Source of the DNA: Erythrobacteraceae bacterium
GTDB taxonomy: Bacteria > Pseudomonadota > Alphaproteobacteria > Sphingomonadales > Sphingomonadaceae
Reading direction: 5' to 3'
Assembly: GCA_027489065.1 (NCBI GenBank)
Contig: JAIYAM010000009.1
Coordinates: 62,001-126,000, forward strand
Length of the DNA: 64,000 nucleotides
Shown here piece by piece: positions 13,866-22,152 of the stretch. The notes beneath the pieces are model-generated. The model had not been told where the DNA came from and did no database searches. It saw only the letters and a list, made by a program, of their open reading frames with translations. Both the position numbers and the translations under genes were made by a program. The stretch's first letter is position 1; each line of letters begins with the position of its first letter.

Positions 13866-14998
13866 GTGCGCCCGAGCTAACCGTCCGCATCGCGTCATCC
13901 GTCGGCAATTTCGACCGCGACGAATGGAACGCGCTCGGCGGGAATGACAATCCCTTCGTCTCCCACGAATTCCTCACCGCGATGGAGGATTCCGGCTCCG
14001 TCGGCCCCGGCACCGGCTGGGAGCCCGCGCCGATCGCCATCACCGACGAAACGGGCAAGCTGCTCGCCGCCATGCCATCCTACGCCAAGGGGCATAGCCA
14101 GGGCGAATATGTCTTCGATCATTCCTGGGCAGACGCATGGCACCGGGCAGGGGGGCGCTACTATCCCAAGCTCCAGATCGCCGCGCCCTTCACCCCGGCG
14201 ACGGGTCCGCGCCTGCTGCTCTCCGATCCGAGCCTTGCTCCGCACCTCTTGAAGGGTGCCGAGGCGGTGTGCTTGCAGAACAAAATGTCGAGCGCCCACG
14301 CGACCTTCATCGACCCCGAGCAATTGCCGCTGTTCGAGGCCGGTGGCTGGATGCCCCGCGCCGATATCCAGTTCCACTGGTTCAACCGCGATTATGAGGG
14401 CTTCGAGGATTTCCTCGCCGCGCTCTCGTCAAGGAAGCGCAAGGATCTGAGGAAGGAGCGCGCGGCGGCCGTGGAGGGCCTCACCATCCGGCACCTGACC
14501 GGCGCCGAGATCCGCGAGGAGCACTGGGACGCCTTCTGGGTGTTCTATCAGGACACAGGCGCGCGGAAATGGGGGAGCCCCTACCTGACGCGCGAGGCCT
14601 TCAGCCTGCTCGGGCAGAGCATGGGCGACCGGATCGTGCTGATCCTTGCCTATGACGGTGACGAGCCGATTGCGGGTGCGCTGAACTTCGCAGGCAAGGA
14701 CGCGCTCTACGGGCGCTACTGGGGCTGCACCCGCGAGGTGCGCTTCCTGCATTTCGAGCTGTGCTACTATCAGGCGATCGACATTGCGATCGCGCGGGGC
14801 CTCGCGAGGGTCGAAGCAGGCGCGCAGGGCGGCCACAAACTCGCACGCGGTTACGAGCCGGTGCAGACGTGGTCGGCGCACTGGATCGCGGACCCCGGCT
14901 TCCGCGCGGCGGTCGCGGATTTCCTCGAGCGGGAGCGGGCTGGCGTGGCGAGCGACCAGCTCTACCTCGGCGGCCGCACGCCGTTCAAGAAATCCTAG
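13862..14998 (+). CDS. FemAB-like peptidoglycan/GNAT-type N-acyltransferase
   Basis: This 378-residue protein starts at GTG overlapping the GDPD stop (GTGA). It matches the PF04339-type FemAB-like family: NPFVSHEFLTAMEDSGSVG near the N-terminus, YVFDHSWADAWHRAG, the basic SSRKRKDLRKERAAA, and a C-terminal GNAT-like half with GALNFAGKDALYGRYWG and HFELCYYQAID, ending ARVEAGAQGGHKLARGYEP. The family is thought to transfer acyl or aminoacyl groups. The substrate is unknown. Its stop codon shares the CTAG tetranucleotide with the convergent Sel1 gene. Confidence 0.8.
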   Translation: MSAPELTVRIASSVGNFDRDEWNALGGNDNPFVSHEFLTAMEDSGSVGPGTGWEPAPIAITDETGKLLAAMPSYAKGHSQGEYVFDHSWADAWHRAGGRYYPKLQIAAPFTPATGPRLLLSDPSLAPHLLKGAEAVCLQNKMSSAHATFIDPEQLPLFEAGGWMPRADIQFHWFNRDYEGFEDFLAALSSRKRKDLRKERAAAVEGLTIRHLTGAEIREEHWDAFWVFYQDTGARKWGSPYLTREAFSLLGQSMGDRIVLILAYDGDEPIAGALNFAGKDALYGRYWGCTREVRFLHFELCYYQAIDIAIARGLARVEAGAQGGHKLARGYEPVQTWSAHWIADPGFRAAVADFLERERAGVASDQLYLGGRTPFKKS

Positions 14999-15324
14999 GC
15001 CGCGCGCAGGCTGCCTTCGGCGAGCCACTGGCGCGCACGGCGCTGGGCTTCGGCGATTTCGCGGGCGGTCATCTCTTCGGAAATGTCGGCGCGGCAATGG
15101 GCGGCTTCCTCATGGCCGCGGGCGGCGGCGAGGTTGAACCACTTATGCGCTTCGATCATATCGCAGGGCGCGCCGTTGCTACCCGTCGAGAAAGCCACGC
15201 CAAGGTCGAAGCAGGCCCCCGCTTGACCCCTGCCAGCCTCCGCCAGCCATGCCCCAAGCACCCCGTCGAGGCGTGTTTCACGTGAAACACTGTCCTGTTT
15301 CGCAGCAATCGCGATGATGGTCAT
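14995..15324 (-). CDS. Sel1-repeat protein carrying a parS site
   Basis: This 109-residue protein begins MTIIAIAAKQDSVSRETRLD. A Sel1-like repeat is seen in EAHKWFNLAAARGHEEAAHC, preceded by a degenerate one (GACFDLGVAFSTGS). Sel1 repeats are alpha-helical scaffolds for protein interaction. No signal peptide is visible. The residues SVSRET are encoded by a perfect consensus parS sequence, so part of the N-terminus appears constrained by DNA rather than protein function. It is convergent with the FemAB-like gene, sharing CTAG at the stops. Confidence 0.75.
   Translation of the reverse strand: MTIIAIAAKQDSVSRETRLDGVLGAWLAEAGRGQAGACFDLGVAFSTGSNGAPCDMIEAHKWFNLAAARGHEEAAHCRADISEEMTAREIAEAQRRARQWLAEGSLRAA
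15274..15289. other. parS: parS centromere site (copy 1)
   Basis: The 16-bp palindrome TGTTTCACGTGAAACA matches the bacterial parS consensus at every position. It lies inside the Sel1 gene. ParB binds such sites and spreads to organise origin-proximal DNA and load SMC. A second perfect copy is at 35505-35520. Confidence 0.93.
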
Positions 15325-15468
15325 GATGCAGTCCCCTCAGTCACCCGGTCGCCCCCCAGGCAACCTTCCGTGAACCGAGAAGTGCGGCATTTATGGTCAA
15401 GAAATGGTTAACGCTGCTCCGGCATCTGCAAGGTGGGCATTTGCCCCCTGCCGCTTTTCCAAACCTGC

Positions 15469-15497
15469 TTGTGCGCCTCAGGGGCCTTCCCTATAGG
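15469..15497 (+). promoter_or_regulatory. Candidate dksA promoter
   Basis: TTGTGC (15469-15474) and TATAGG (15492-15497) are separated by 17 nt and lie about 100 nt before the dksA start. The 275-nt gap between the Sel1 gene and dksA has no other gene that I can support. Confidence 0.4.
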
Positions 15498-15599
15498 CGG
15501 CGCATTGCTTCAGCTTGCTGGGACCAAGTGAGCCAATGAAAAAATTCAGGCGTCAGGACGCGACGGTTTTCCCAGCGGCTCATGGGATGAGAGAGCTTG

Positions 15600-16058
15600 A
15601 TGCCAACCTTCGCGTCTGACGACATTGATATCCTTGAAAAAGCCAAGCGGCTGCTCGCTCCGGACTACGTGCCGAGCGAGGACGAGGAGTACATGAACGA
15701 GCGCCAGCAGGCCTATTTCCGGATGCTGCTGATCGAATGGAAGCGCTCGATCCATTCCGCCGCCGGGCAGACGCTGCAGTCGCTGCAGGACGGTCCGATC
15801 CGTGAAGCCGACCTCACCGATCGCGCCTCGAGCGAGACCGACTGGGGCATCGAACTGCGCACCCGCGATCGCCAACGCAAGCTGGTCTCGAAGATCGACG
15901 CCGCACTGCGCCGCATTGATTCGGGGGAATACGGCTATTGCGAGGTGACCGGCGATCCGATCGGCCTCCGCCGCCTCATCGCACGGCCGGTTGCGACCAT
16001 GACGGTCGAGGCGCAGGAAGCGCACGAACGCCGCGAAAAGGTTTCGCGCGACGATTGA
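15600..16058 (+). CDS. dksA: RNA polymerase-binding transcription factor DksA
   Basis: This 152-residue protein starts at ATG 15600, with GAGAG upstream. The coiled-coil part carries the DxxDxA-like tip in DLTDRASSETDWGIELRTRDR. The C-terminal globular part is YGYCEVTGDPIGLRRLIARP. Only one of the four zinc-binding cysteines of the E. coli protein remains, as is common in alphaproteobacterial DksA. DksA binds the RNA polymerase secondary channel and with ppGpp adjusts rRNA and amino-acid operon transcription. Confidence 0.92.
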   Translation: MPTFASDDIDILEKAKRLLAPDYVPSEDEEYMNERQQAYFRMLLIEWKRSIHSAAGQTLQSLQDGPIREADLTDRASSETDWGIELRTRDRQRKLVSKIDAALRRIDSGEYGYCEVTGDPIGLRRLIARPVATMTVEAQEAHERREKVSRDD

Positions 16059-16075
16059 TCGGTAAGGCATGCGCG

Positions 16076-16104
16076 GCAGGCTGTCCCGCGGCGGGACAGC
16101 CTGC
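16076..16104. other. Hairpin downstream of dksA
   Basis: Perfect 12-bp arms GCAGGCTGTCCC and GGGACAGCCTGC are separated by five bases, 17 nt after the dksA stop. There is no T-run on either side, so it may protect the mRNA 3' end or act with Rho rather than as an intrinsic terminator. Confidence 0.55.
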
Positions 16105-16243
16105 AACAAGTTGGCACCATCCGGCACAAGCTTTACCGCCTGTTTACCGCGATGCCACATCGTTCAAGTCGCACGCCAGCACCAGTGTCTGGCGTGATTG
16201 GGGCAAACCGTTTGAAGACTTCGGCTGAGGAGGCAATCGGCGT

Positions 16244-16621
16244 ATGACGGGGGTTGAAACACGCAGCGTCGCACGCGACAGCCTGTTTCTGCTGGCTGAC
16301 ATCCGTATCGAACAAGGCACCGAGCTTCACCGGGTCAGGGTTCGCAACCTCTCGGACGGCGGCATGATGGGCGAGGGCCAGCTGCGCGTGCAGCGCGGGC
16401 ATCGCGTGTCTGTCGAATTGCGCAACATCGGCAGCGTCGGCGGTTCGGTCGCCTGGGTTCAGGACAACCGCTTCGGCGTGGCGTTCGACGAGGAAATCGA
16501 TTCGCAGAAGGCGCGCCGTCCGCTCCAGACGGCCGAGCATGAGACTGCTATTGTCGCCGCGCCGTCGCGCGCCCACCGCGCGCCGCCTCCGCCGCAGTGG
16601 ACCCAGCTGCGCAAGATCTGA
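16244..16621 (+). CDS. PilZ domain protein
   Basis: This 125-residue protein has a GAGGAGG Shine-Dalgarno. The PilZ pattern is present: ARDSLFLLADIRIEQGTE, VRVRNLSDGGMMGEG (the NxSxxG-like c-di-GMP contact) and GSVAWVQDNRFGVAFDEEID. The arginine-rich RxxxR motif at the N-terminus is weak (RSVARDS), so cyclic di-GMP binding is uncertain. The C-terminal 35 residues are alanine/proline-rich and probably disordered. It stands alone between dksA and a lipoprotein gene. Confidence 0.8.
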   Translation: MTGVETRSVARDSLFLLADIRIEQGTELHRVRVRNLSDGGMMGEGQLRVQRGHRVSVELRNIGSVGGSVAWVQDNRFGVAFDEEIDSQKARRPLQTAEHETAIVAAPSRAHRAPPPPQWTQLRKI

Positions 16622-16701
16622 TCGGCTTTCACCGTTCATCACCATGTCGCGGTTCGCGACAAGCTGACCGACGCTTCGTGACCTGCTAGAGCCTCAGTCC
16701 G

Positions 16702-18171
16702 ATGCGACTCTGGCTGCTCCTGCTCGCCACCTTGGCACTTTGCTCCTGCGGCTCTTCGGACGCTGGCGGACCGGTCGAGGTGGCAGTGATCGGCGCACCG
16801 GACAGCCTGTTCCAGCAGGGCGTGCGCCTCGCGCCGCCAGCCCAGCATATCCGCGCGGCGACCCGCGAGGGACTGGTATCGCTCGACCAGACGGGCCAGG
16901 TCGTGCCGGCCATCGCCGAACGCTGGATCGTCACCGACGACGGGCTCAGCTATATCTTCCGCCTGCGTGACAGCACATGGCCCGGCGGCGACGAAATCAC
17001 CGCCGCGGACGCGCGCCAGCAGCTGCGCGATGCCATCGCTCGGGTGCGTGGCACGTCGCTCGGGCTCGATCTTGTTGCCGTGCGCGACATTCGCGCCATG
17101 ACCGGGCGGGTGGTCGAAGTCCGGCTCACCGCGCCCATGCCCGATCTTCTGCGGCTGCTCGCTCAGCCCGAGCTCGGCTTTGTCAGGGGCGGCCGCGGCA
17201 CCGGTCCGATGACAATGTCGCGCGGTAAGGGGAAGAACACGGCGCAAGCCCGCCTCACGGCGCTCCCGCCTGAATCCCGGGGACTGCCGGCTCGCGAGGA
17301 CTGGGAGGAGCTCGCGCGCCCCGTCATCGTCCGCGCCCTCCCCGCCGAAGGCGCGGTGGCGGCCTTCTCGCGGGGCGATGTCGACCTGGTGCTGGGCGGC
17401 AGCATCGTCGACTTCCCCCAGGCCGAAGCGGGTCCCCTGTCGCGTGGAACGATCCAGGTCGACCCGGCGGTCGGGCTGCTCGGATTGGCGGTCCGCCGCG
17501 AGACGGGCCTGCTCGCCGACCCCGCCAGGCGCGAGGCGCTGTCCATGGCGATCGACCGGGGCGCATTGATCCAGAGCTTCGGCATCAGCGGCTGGCGCGA
17601 CAGCAGCTGGATCGTCCCGCCCGAGGCATACCCTTCGCCGCCCTATGAAGCTGATCGCTGGAACGGTGCCTCTCTCGCCGACCGCCGCGCAGTCGCCGCC
17701 GCGCGGATCGGTGCCTGGGCCGGGCCGGGCCGGGAGGCGATAGTGCGCGTAGCCCTTCCCCGCGGGCCGGGGAGCGACCTGCTGCTGGGCCGGCTTGCCG
17801 AAGATTGGGGCGCGATCGGCGTCGGCGTCAGACGAGCCGCATCGGGGGAGTCCGCGGATCTCGAGTTGCGCGATACGCTCGCCCGCTACGGATCGCCGCT
17901 GTGGTACCTCAATCAGTTCAACTGCGGCCTCGGCCAAGGCCTGTGCGCGCCCGAGGCCGACGCATTGGTGCGCCGGTGGCTCGGGGAGCGCGATCCTGCT
18001 GTGCGCGAGCGGCTGCTCGTCGAGGCGCATGCAGCGCTTGTCGAGCGCGAAGTATACATCCCCCTTGGCGCTCCCGTGCGTTGGTCGTTGGTGAGAGGGT
18101 CGATGCGCAACTACCTCGCCAATGCCTGGGGGTTCCACCCCTTGTTCCCGCTCTCGCAGCCCACCACATGA
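16702..18171 (+). CDS. ABC transporter substrate-binding lipoprotein, family 5 (orphan)
   Basis: This 489-residue protein has a lipoprotein signal: MRLWLLLLATLALCSC with the lipobox cysteine at residue 16. The family 5 solute-binding fold (peptide/nickel type) is suggested by REGLVSLDQTGQVVPAIAER, WIVTDDGLSYIFRLRDSTWP, ALSMAIDRGALIQSFG and WYLNQFNCGLG. Typical members work with an ABC permease, but neither neighbour is a permease or ATPase. It may serve a distant transporter, or act as a periplasmic binding or cell-envelope protein. The next gene overlaps (ATGA), so the pair is co-translated. Confidence 0.75.
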   Translation: MRLWLLLLATLALCSCGSSDAGGPVEVAVIGAPDSLFQQGVRLAPPAQHIRAATREGLVSLDQTGQVVPAIAERWIVTDDGLSYIFRLRDSTWPGGDEITAADARQQLRDAIARVRGTSLGLDLVAVRDIRAMTGRVVEVRLTAPMPDLLRLLAQPELGFVRGGRGTGPMTMSRGKGKNTAQARLTALPPESRGLPAREDWEELARPVIVRALPAEGAVAAFSRGDVDLVLGGSIVDFPQAEAGPLSRGTIQVDPAVGLLGLAVRRETGLLADPARREALSMAIDRGALIQSFGISGWRDSSWIVPPEAYPSPPYEADRWNGASLADRRAVAAARIGAWAGPGREAIVRVALPRGPGSDLLLGRLAEDWGAIGVGVRRAASGESADLELRDTLARYGSPLWYLNQFNCGLGQGLCAPEADALVRRWLGERDPAVRERLLVEAHAALVEREVYIPLGAPVRWSLVRGSMRNYLANAWGFHPLFPLSQPTT

Positions 18172-18599
18172 AGGACATGGACACGACCGACCAGCGCCGC
18201 GCCCGCCCGATGGGCTTCACCTTGCCGACCGGCACCGACCCTGCCTCGGTGCGCGGCCGTGTCGTCGCGATGGAGAAGCTGCTGGAACGCAGTCTCGTCA
18301 TTCCCGGCATCAAGATGCCCGTCGGGCTCGACGCGCTGCTCGGGCTTGTTCCGGTGCTCGGCGATGTTCTGACGGCGGCGATGGGCGCTTATATCGTGTG
18401 GGAGGCGCGCAACCTCGGCATGCCGAAGTGGAAGCTCGCACGGATGGGGGCGAACGTGCTGTTCGATACGGCGATCGGGGCGATTCCCTTGGTCGGCGAT
18501 GCCGCCGACCTCCTGTTCCGCTCGAACTCCAAGAACCTCAGGATCCTGCTCAGGCATCTCGACAAGCACCATCCCCAGACCCGGGTGATCGAGGGATAG
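18168..18599 (+). CDS. DUF4112 membrane protein
   Basis: This 143-residue protein starts at the ATG overlapping the lipoprotein gene stop. DUF4112 features are visible: LERSLVIPGIKMPVGLDALL, GLVPVLGDVLTAAMGAYIVW, and a second related segment FDTAIGAIPLVGDAADLLFRS followed by KNLRILLRHL. The repeated GL/I-P-V/L-x-GD pattern suggests two re-entrant or membrane-associated helices. The function of the family is unknown. An alternative start three codons later (18177) is possible. Confidence 0.8.
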   Translation: MKDMDTTDQRRARPMGFTLPTGTDPASVRGRVVAMEKLLERSLVIPGIKMPVGLDALLGLVPVLGDVLTAAMGAYIVWEARNLGMPKWKLARMGANVLFDTAIGAIPLVGDAADLLFRSNSKNLRILLRHLDKHHPQTRVIEG

Positions 18600-18634
18600 T
18601 TTCCTCCTGTCTGCCCCCGCGCTAGGGACGGGCG

Positions 18635-19873
18635 ATGAACCCCGATGTCACCTCTCCCGAAATCCGCGCCGCCGAGTTCGACGCCGCTGACCCGCTGGCG
18701 GAGTACCGCGCGCGGTTCATTCTGCCCGAAAACGTCGTCTATCTCGACGGAAACTCATTGGGAGCGCTACCCAAGGCCACCCCTGAACGGGTGCAAAGGC
18801 TGGTCGAAGAGGAGTGGGGAGGGGGTCTGATCCGCTCCTGGAACAGCGCAGGCTGGTTCGAAATGTCGGGCCGCATCGGCGCCAGGATCGCCCCGCTGAT
18901 TGGCGCCGACCCGAACGAAGTGATCGCCTGCGATTCGACGAGCGTGAATCTCTTCAAGCTGATCGGCGCCGCTCTCCAGATGCGCCCGGGTCGCAAGGTC
19001 GTGCTGTCGGAGCCCGGCAACTTCCCGACCGACCTCTACATGATCGCCGGACTCGAAGCGCAGGGCCTCGCGGAGCGGCGACTGGCGGAACGGGAGCGGC
19101 TGGTCGAGGCACTGGACGGGAACGTCGCGCTGCTGATGCTCACGCATGTCCACTACAAGACCGGCGCGTTGCACGACATGGTAGCGCTGACCCGCGCGGC
19201 GCATGAAGCGGGGGCACTGGTGCTGTGGGACCTGTCGCACTCGACAGGGGCGCTGCCTGTCGATCTGACCGGCGTGGACGCGGATTTCGCGGTCGGTTGC
19301 GGCTACAAGTACCTGTGCGGCGGCCCGGGCGCACCGGCTTTCGCCTTTGTCGCCGAGCGGCATCAGGCCGCGCTTCGGCAGCCCCTGACCGGCTGGTTCG
19401 GCCACGCCGCGCCTTTCGCCTTTTCCGACGACTACGTGGGCGCGCCGGGCATCGAGCGGCTGCAATGCGGCACGCCCCCTGTGCTGGGGCTGGCGGCGCT
19501 CGAAGTCGGGGTCGACCTCATCGCAGAGATCGGCGTCGGCAGGCTTTACGAGAAGTCGCAGGCGCTCTCGGGGTTCTTCCTCGACTGCCTCACAGCGCAC
19601 AAGGTCGAGATCGAACTGGTCAGCCCGGCGCGCAGCGACGAGCGCGGCAGCCAGCTCTCCTTCCGCCACGCCGATGCCTACGCGATCTGCCAGGCGCTGA
19701 TCGCACGGGGCGTGATCGGCGACTTCCGCGAACCCGACGTATTGCGGCTGGGCTTCGCGCCCGCCTATCTGAGCTTCGCCGATATGGCCGCCGCTGCCCG
19801 CCACCTTGCCGAGGTGCTCAGCAGCGGCGAGTGGCAGCGCCCGGAGTTCAGCCAGCGCGCTGCCGTCACCTGA
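18635..19873 (+). CDS. kynU: Kynureninase
   Basis: This 412-residue PLP enzyme of the kynureninase family converts kynurenine to anthranilate and alanine. Characteristic stretches are FILPENVVYLDGNSLGALPK, WGGGLIRSWNSAGWFEM, IACDSTSVNLFKLIGAAL, LLMLTHVHYKTGALHDM, VLWDLSHSTGALPVDL, the PLP lysine in DFAVGCGYKYLCGGPGAPAF, and GIERLQCGTPPVLGLAALE. No tryptophan dioxygenase or formamidase gene lies beside it, so the rest of the pathway must be elsewhere. It converges with an SDR gene 3 nt away. Confidence 0.92.
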   Translation: MNPDVTSPEIRAAEFDAADPLAEYRARFILPENVVYLDGNSLGALPKATPERVQRLVEEEWGGGLIRSWNSAGWFEMSGRIGARIAPLIGADPNEVIACDSTSVNLFKLIGAALQMRPGRKVVLSEPGNFPTDLYMIAGLEAQGLAERRLAERERLVEALDGNVALLMLTHVHYKTGALHDMVALTRAAHEAGALVLWDLSHSTGALPVDLTGVDADFAVGCGYKYLCGGPGAPAFAFVAERHQAALRQPLTGWFGHAAPFAFSDDYVGAPGIERLQCGTPPVLGLAALEVGVDLIAEIGVGRLYEKSQALSGFFLDCLTAHKVEIELVSPARSDERGSQLSFRHADAYAICQALIARGVIGDFREPDVLRLGFAPAYLSFADMAAAARHLAEVLSSGEWQRPEFSQRAAVT

Positions 19874-19876
19874 GGA

Positions 19877-20779
19877 TCAGCCGACAGTCCTTTCGGCCTT
19901 GTCCTTCTCGTTGGTGCCCTTGATCATCGCGCGCATCTGGTCCCACTCGGCATCGCCGAGCGCGTGGAGCATCGGGTAGAAGGTCCCACCCGTCGCTTGG
20001 AAGCCCGCGCCGTCGATGGCGATGGTCTGGCCATTCACGTACTCCGCGCCCTGGCCCATCAGGAACACCGCGAGGTTGGCGAGTTCGTGCATCTCGCCCG
20101 CACGCCCCATGGGGTTCATCGAATTGTTCGAATTGCCGCCCGATCCGCCCGGGCTGAGCCTTGCGCTCATCCCCTTGGTCGGGAAGAGGCCGGGGGCGAT
20201 CGCGTTGAAGCGCAAACCATAGCGGCCCCATTCGGTGGCGAGGCTCTGGGTCATGGCGTTGATTGCGGTCTTGCTCATGGCTGAAGGCACCACGAAGGCG
20301 CTGCCCGACCATACCCAGGTGGTGAGGATCGACAGGAAGCTGGCCTTCTTCTTCTCCGCGATCAGGCGCTTGCCGATGTCGAGCGTGACGTAGAAGGTCC
20401 CGCGCATCACGATATCGGCAATCGCGTTGAAGCCGTTGACGGAGAGATCCTCGGTGCGGCTGATGAAGTTGCCGGCCGCATTGTTGACCACCCCGGTGAG
20501 TGCCCCGCCGTCGGCCCAGATCGCGTCGACCATCGCGTGGATCGCATCGGCGTCACGGATATCGCAGGCCATGCCCACGATCTTGCCGCCATGAAGCGCG
20601 GTCAGTTCCTCGGCGGTCTCGTCGAGCTTGTTCTGGCGTCGGCCGCAAATGTAGACCGTCGCGCCAAGCTTGAGGAAGGCTTCCGCCATCTCGCGCCCTA
20701 GCCCCGTGCCGCCGCCGGTGACGAGAATGCGTTCGCCCGCCATCAGGCCTTCGCGGAACATCAGTTTCGATACGTCCAT
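19877..20779 (-). CDS. SDR oxidoreductase, 2,4-dienoyl-CoA reductase-like
   Basis: This 300-residue short-chain dehydrogenase starts at ATG 20779 after GGGAAG. The nucleotide site is ILVTGGGTGLGREMAEAFLK, and NNAAGNFI is the conserved NNAG variant. The usual YxxxK catalytic motif is replaced by SAMSK in SAFVVPSAMSKTAINAM. This replacement is characteristic of 2,4-dienoyl-CoA reductases of the mitochondrial DECR type. It would therefore handle unsaturated acyl-CoA intermediates. It is the last gene of the long minus-strand catabolic operon. Confidence 0.7.
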   Translation of the reverse strand: MDVSKLMFREGLMAGERILVTGGGTGLGREMAEAFLKLGATVYICGRRQNKLDETAEELTALHGGKIVGMACDIRDADAIHAMVDAIWADGGALTGVVNNAAGNFISRTEDLSVNGFNAIADIVMRGTFYVTLDIGKRLIAEKKKASFLSILTTWVWSGSAFVVPSAMSKTAINAMTQSLATEWGRYGLRFNAIAPGLFPTKGMSARLSPGGSGGNSNNSMNPMGRAGEMHELANLAVFLMGQGAEYVNGQTIAIDGAGFQATGGTFYPMLHALGDAEWDQMRAMIKGTNEKDKAERTVG

Positions 20780-20798
20780 TTTGCTTCCCTTACGTTTC

Positions 20799-20902
20799 TC
20801 GTCATTGCGAGCGGAGCGAGGCAATCCATGGACTGCCGTTGGCCCCACTCGCAAGGTCAGGTCATGGATTGCCGCGCCGCCTGTGGCGGCTCGCAATGAC
20901 GA
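20799..20902. repeat. Intergenic palindromic repeat, copy A
   Basis: The element is bounded by TCGTCATTGCGAG and CTCGCAATGACGA, with internal GGCAATCCATGG and ATGGATTGC segments, forming a long imperfect inverted repeat. Related copies are at 36402, 38210 and 43910. Confidence 0.8.
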
Positions 20903-20914
20903 TGGGGCAGGGGC

Positions 20915-22123
20915 TCAAAGCCCCAGCACGGTCTTGGCGATGATGTTCTTCTGCACCTCGTCCGAGCCTCCGAAGATCGTCGCCGCACGGTTGTTGAGAT
21001 AGCGGCCCATCGCGGTCTGAGCATATTCGCTGCCGACCGGCTCGGGTGCCTCGTTGCCGTAGAGCGGGCGCTCGAGCGGCAATTGCAGAGCATCGGGCCC
21101 GAGCAGTTCGAGCCTGAGGGTATCGACCTGCTGGCCGATGTTCGAGCCCAACAGCTTGACGAGCGAGGTCTGCGGCCCCGGTGCGCGGCCCTTGGCGAGC
21201 TCGGCAAGGATGCGCAATTCGGTGACCTCGAGCGCCTCGGCCTCGAGCCGGACGCGGGCGAGCCGGTCGCGGAAGCGCGGGTCATGGGCAAGCGCCCCGT
21301 TAACGCCCGAGGGCTGCGTCTGGGCGAGCTGCTCCAAACGGTCGATCGACTGGAGCAGACGCGGCGCGAAGCACGAACCGCCACGCTCGTTTTCGAGCAG
21401 GAACTTGGCGATCGACCACCCGGCGCCTTCCGCGCCGATGCGGTTCTCGGCCGCAGTGCGGGCATCGGTGAAGAACACCGCGTTGACCTCGTGGTCGCCC
21501 GACATGGAGTGGATCGGCGTCACCTCCACACCCGGCTGGTCCATCGGCACGAGCAGGAAGCTGATCCCCGCCTGCTTCTTCACCGTCGCGTCGGTGCGCA
21601 CGAGCGCGAAGATCCAGTTGGCGTGGTGGGCGTGGGTGGTCCAGATCTTGGAGCCGTTGATGACATACTCGTCGCCATCGAGCCGCGCCGAGGTCTTGAG
21701 GCTTGCGAGGTCCGAGCCTGAACCGGGCTCGGAATAGCCCTGGCACCAGTAATCGTCGCCCGACAGGATGCCGGGCAGGAAGCGGGCCTTCTGTTCGGGC
21801 GTGCCGAATTCGCAGATCACCGGGCCGACGAGGCGCAGGCCGAGGATCGCGAGCGCGGGCGCCCCTGCCAGCGCGCACTCCTTCTCGAAGATGAACTTCT
21901 GCGTCGGGGTCCAGCCCGTGCCGCCGTCCTCCTTGGGCCAGTGCGGGGCGACCCAGCCCTGGCGGAAGAGGATGCGGTGCCACTCCATGCCGATATCGGG
22001 CTCGACGAACACGCCGGGCGTGCGGCGCGCGCCGTCGCGCAGCCGATCGGGCAGGTTGTCCTTGAGGAAGGCGCGCACTTCCTCGCGGAAGGCGAGGTCC
22101 TCAGGGGAGAAGTCCATGTCCAT
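20915..22123 (-). CDS. Acyl-CoA dehydrogenase
   Basis: This 402-residue flavoenzyme begins MDMDFSPEDLAFREEVRAFL. Family markers are QGYSEPGSGSDLASLKTSA (the substrate/FAD loop), INGSKIWTTHAHHANWIFAL, FLLENERGGSCFAPRLL and a C-terminal ATIFGGSDEVQKNIIAKTVLGL with the GGSxEVQ flavin contact. It resembles the larger-subunit type used for bulky substrates (steroid side chains, pimeloyl-CoA). A second acyl-CoA dehydrogenase lies 3 kb away, so the two may form a heteromeric pair as in steroid degradation. The start could also be two codons later. Confidence 0.88.
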   Translation of the reverse strand: MDMDFSPEDLAFREEVRAFLKDNLPDRLRDGARRTPGVFVEPDIGMEWHRILFRQGWVAPHWPKEDGGTGWTPTQKFIFEKECALAGAPALAILGLRLVGPVICEFGTPEQKARFLPGILSGDDYWCQGYSEPGSGSDLASLKTSARLDGDEYVINGSKIWTTHAHHANWIFALVRTDATVKKQAGISFLLVPMDQPGVEVTPIHSMSGDHEVNAVFFTDARTAAENRIGAEGAGWSIAKFLLENERGGSCFAPRLLQSIDRLEQLAQTQPSGVNGALAHDPRFRDRLARVRLEAEALEVTELRILAELAKGRAPGPQTSLVKLLGSNIGQQVDTLRLELLGPDALQLPLERPLYGNEAPEPVGSEYAQTAMGRYLNNRAATIFGGSDEVQKNIIAKTVLGL

Positions 22124-22152
22124 TGCGTATCGATCCCGTAAGTCTTGTTCTG

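Noticed and set aside
16076..16104. Intrinsic terminator after dksA
   Set aside because: The stem is perfect but no T-run follows on either strand, so it is listed only as a hairpin.
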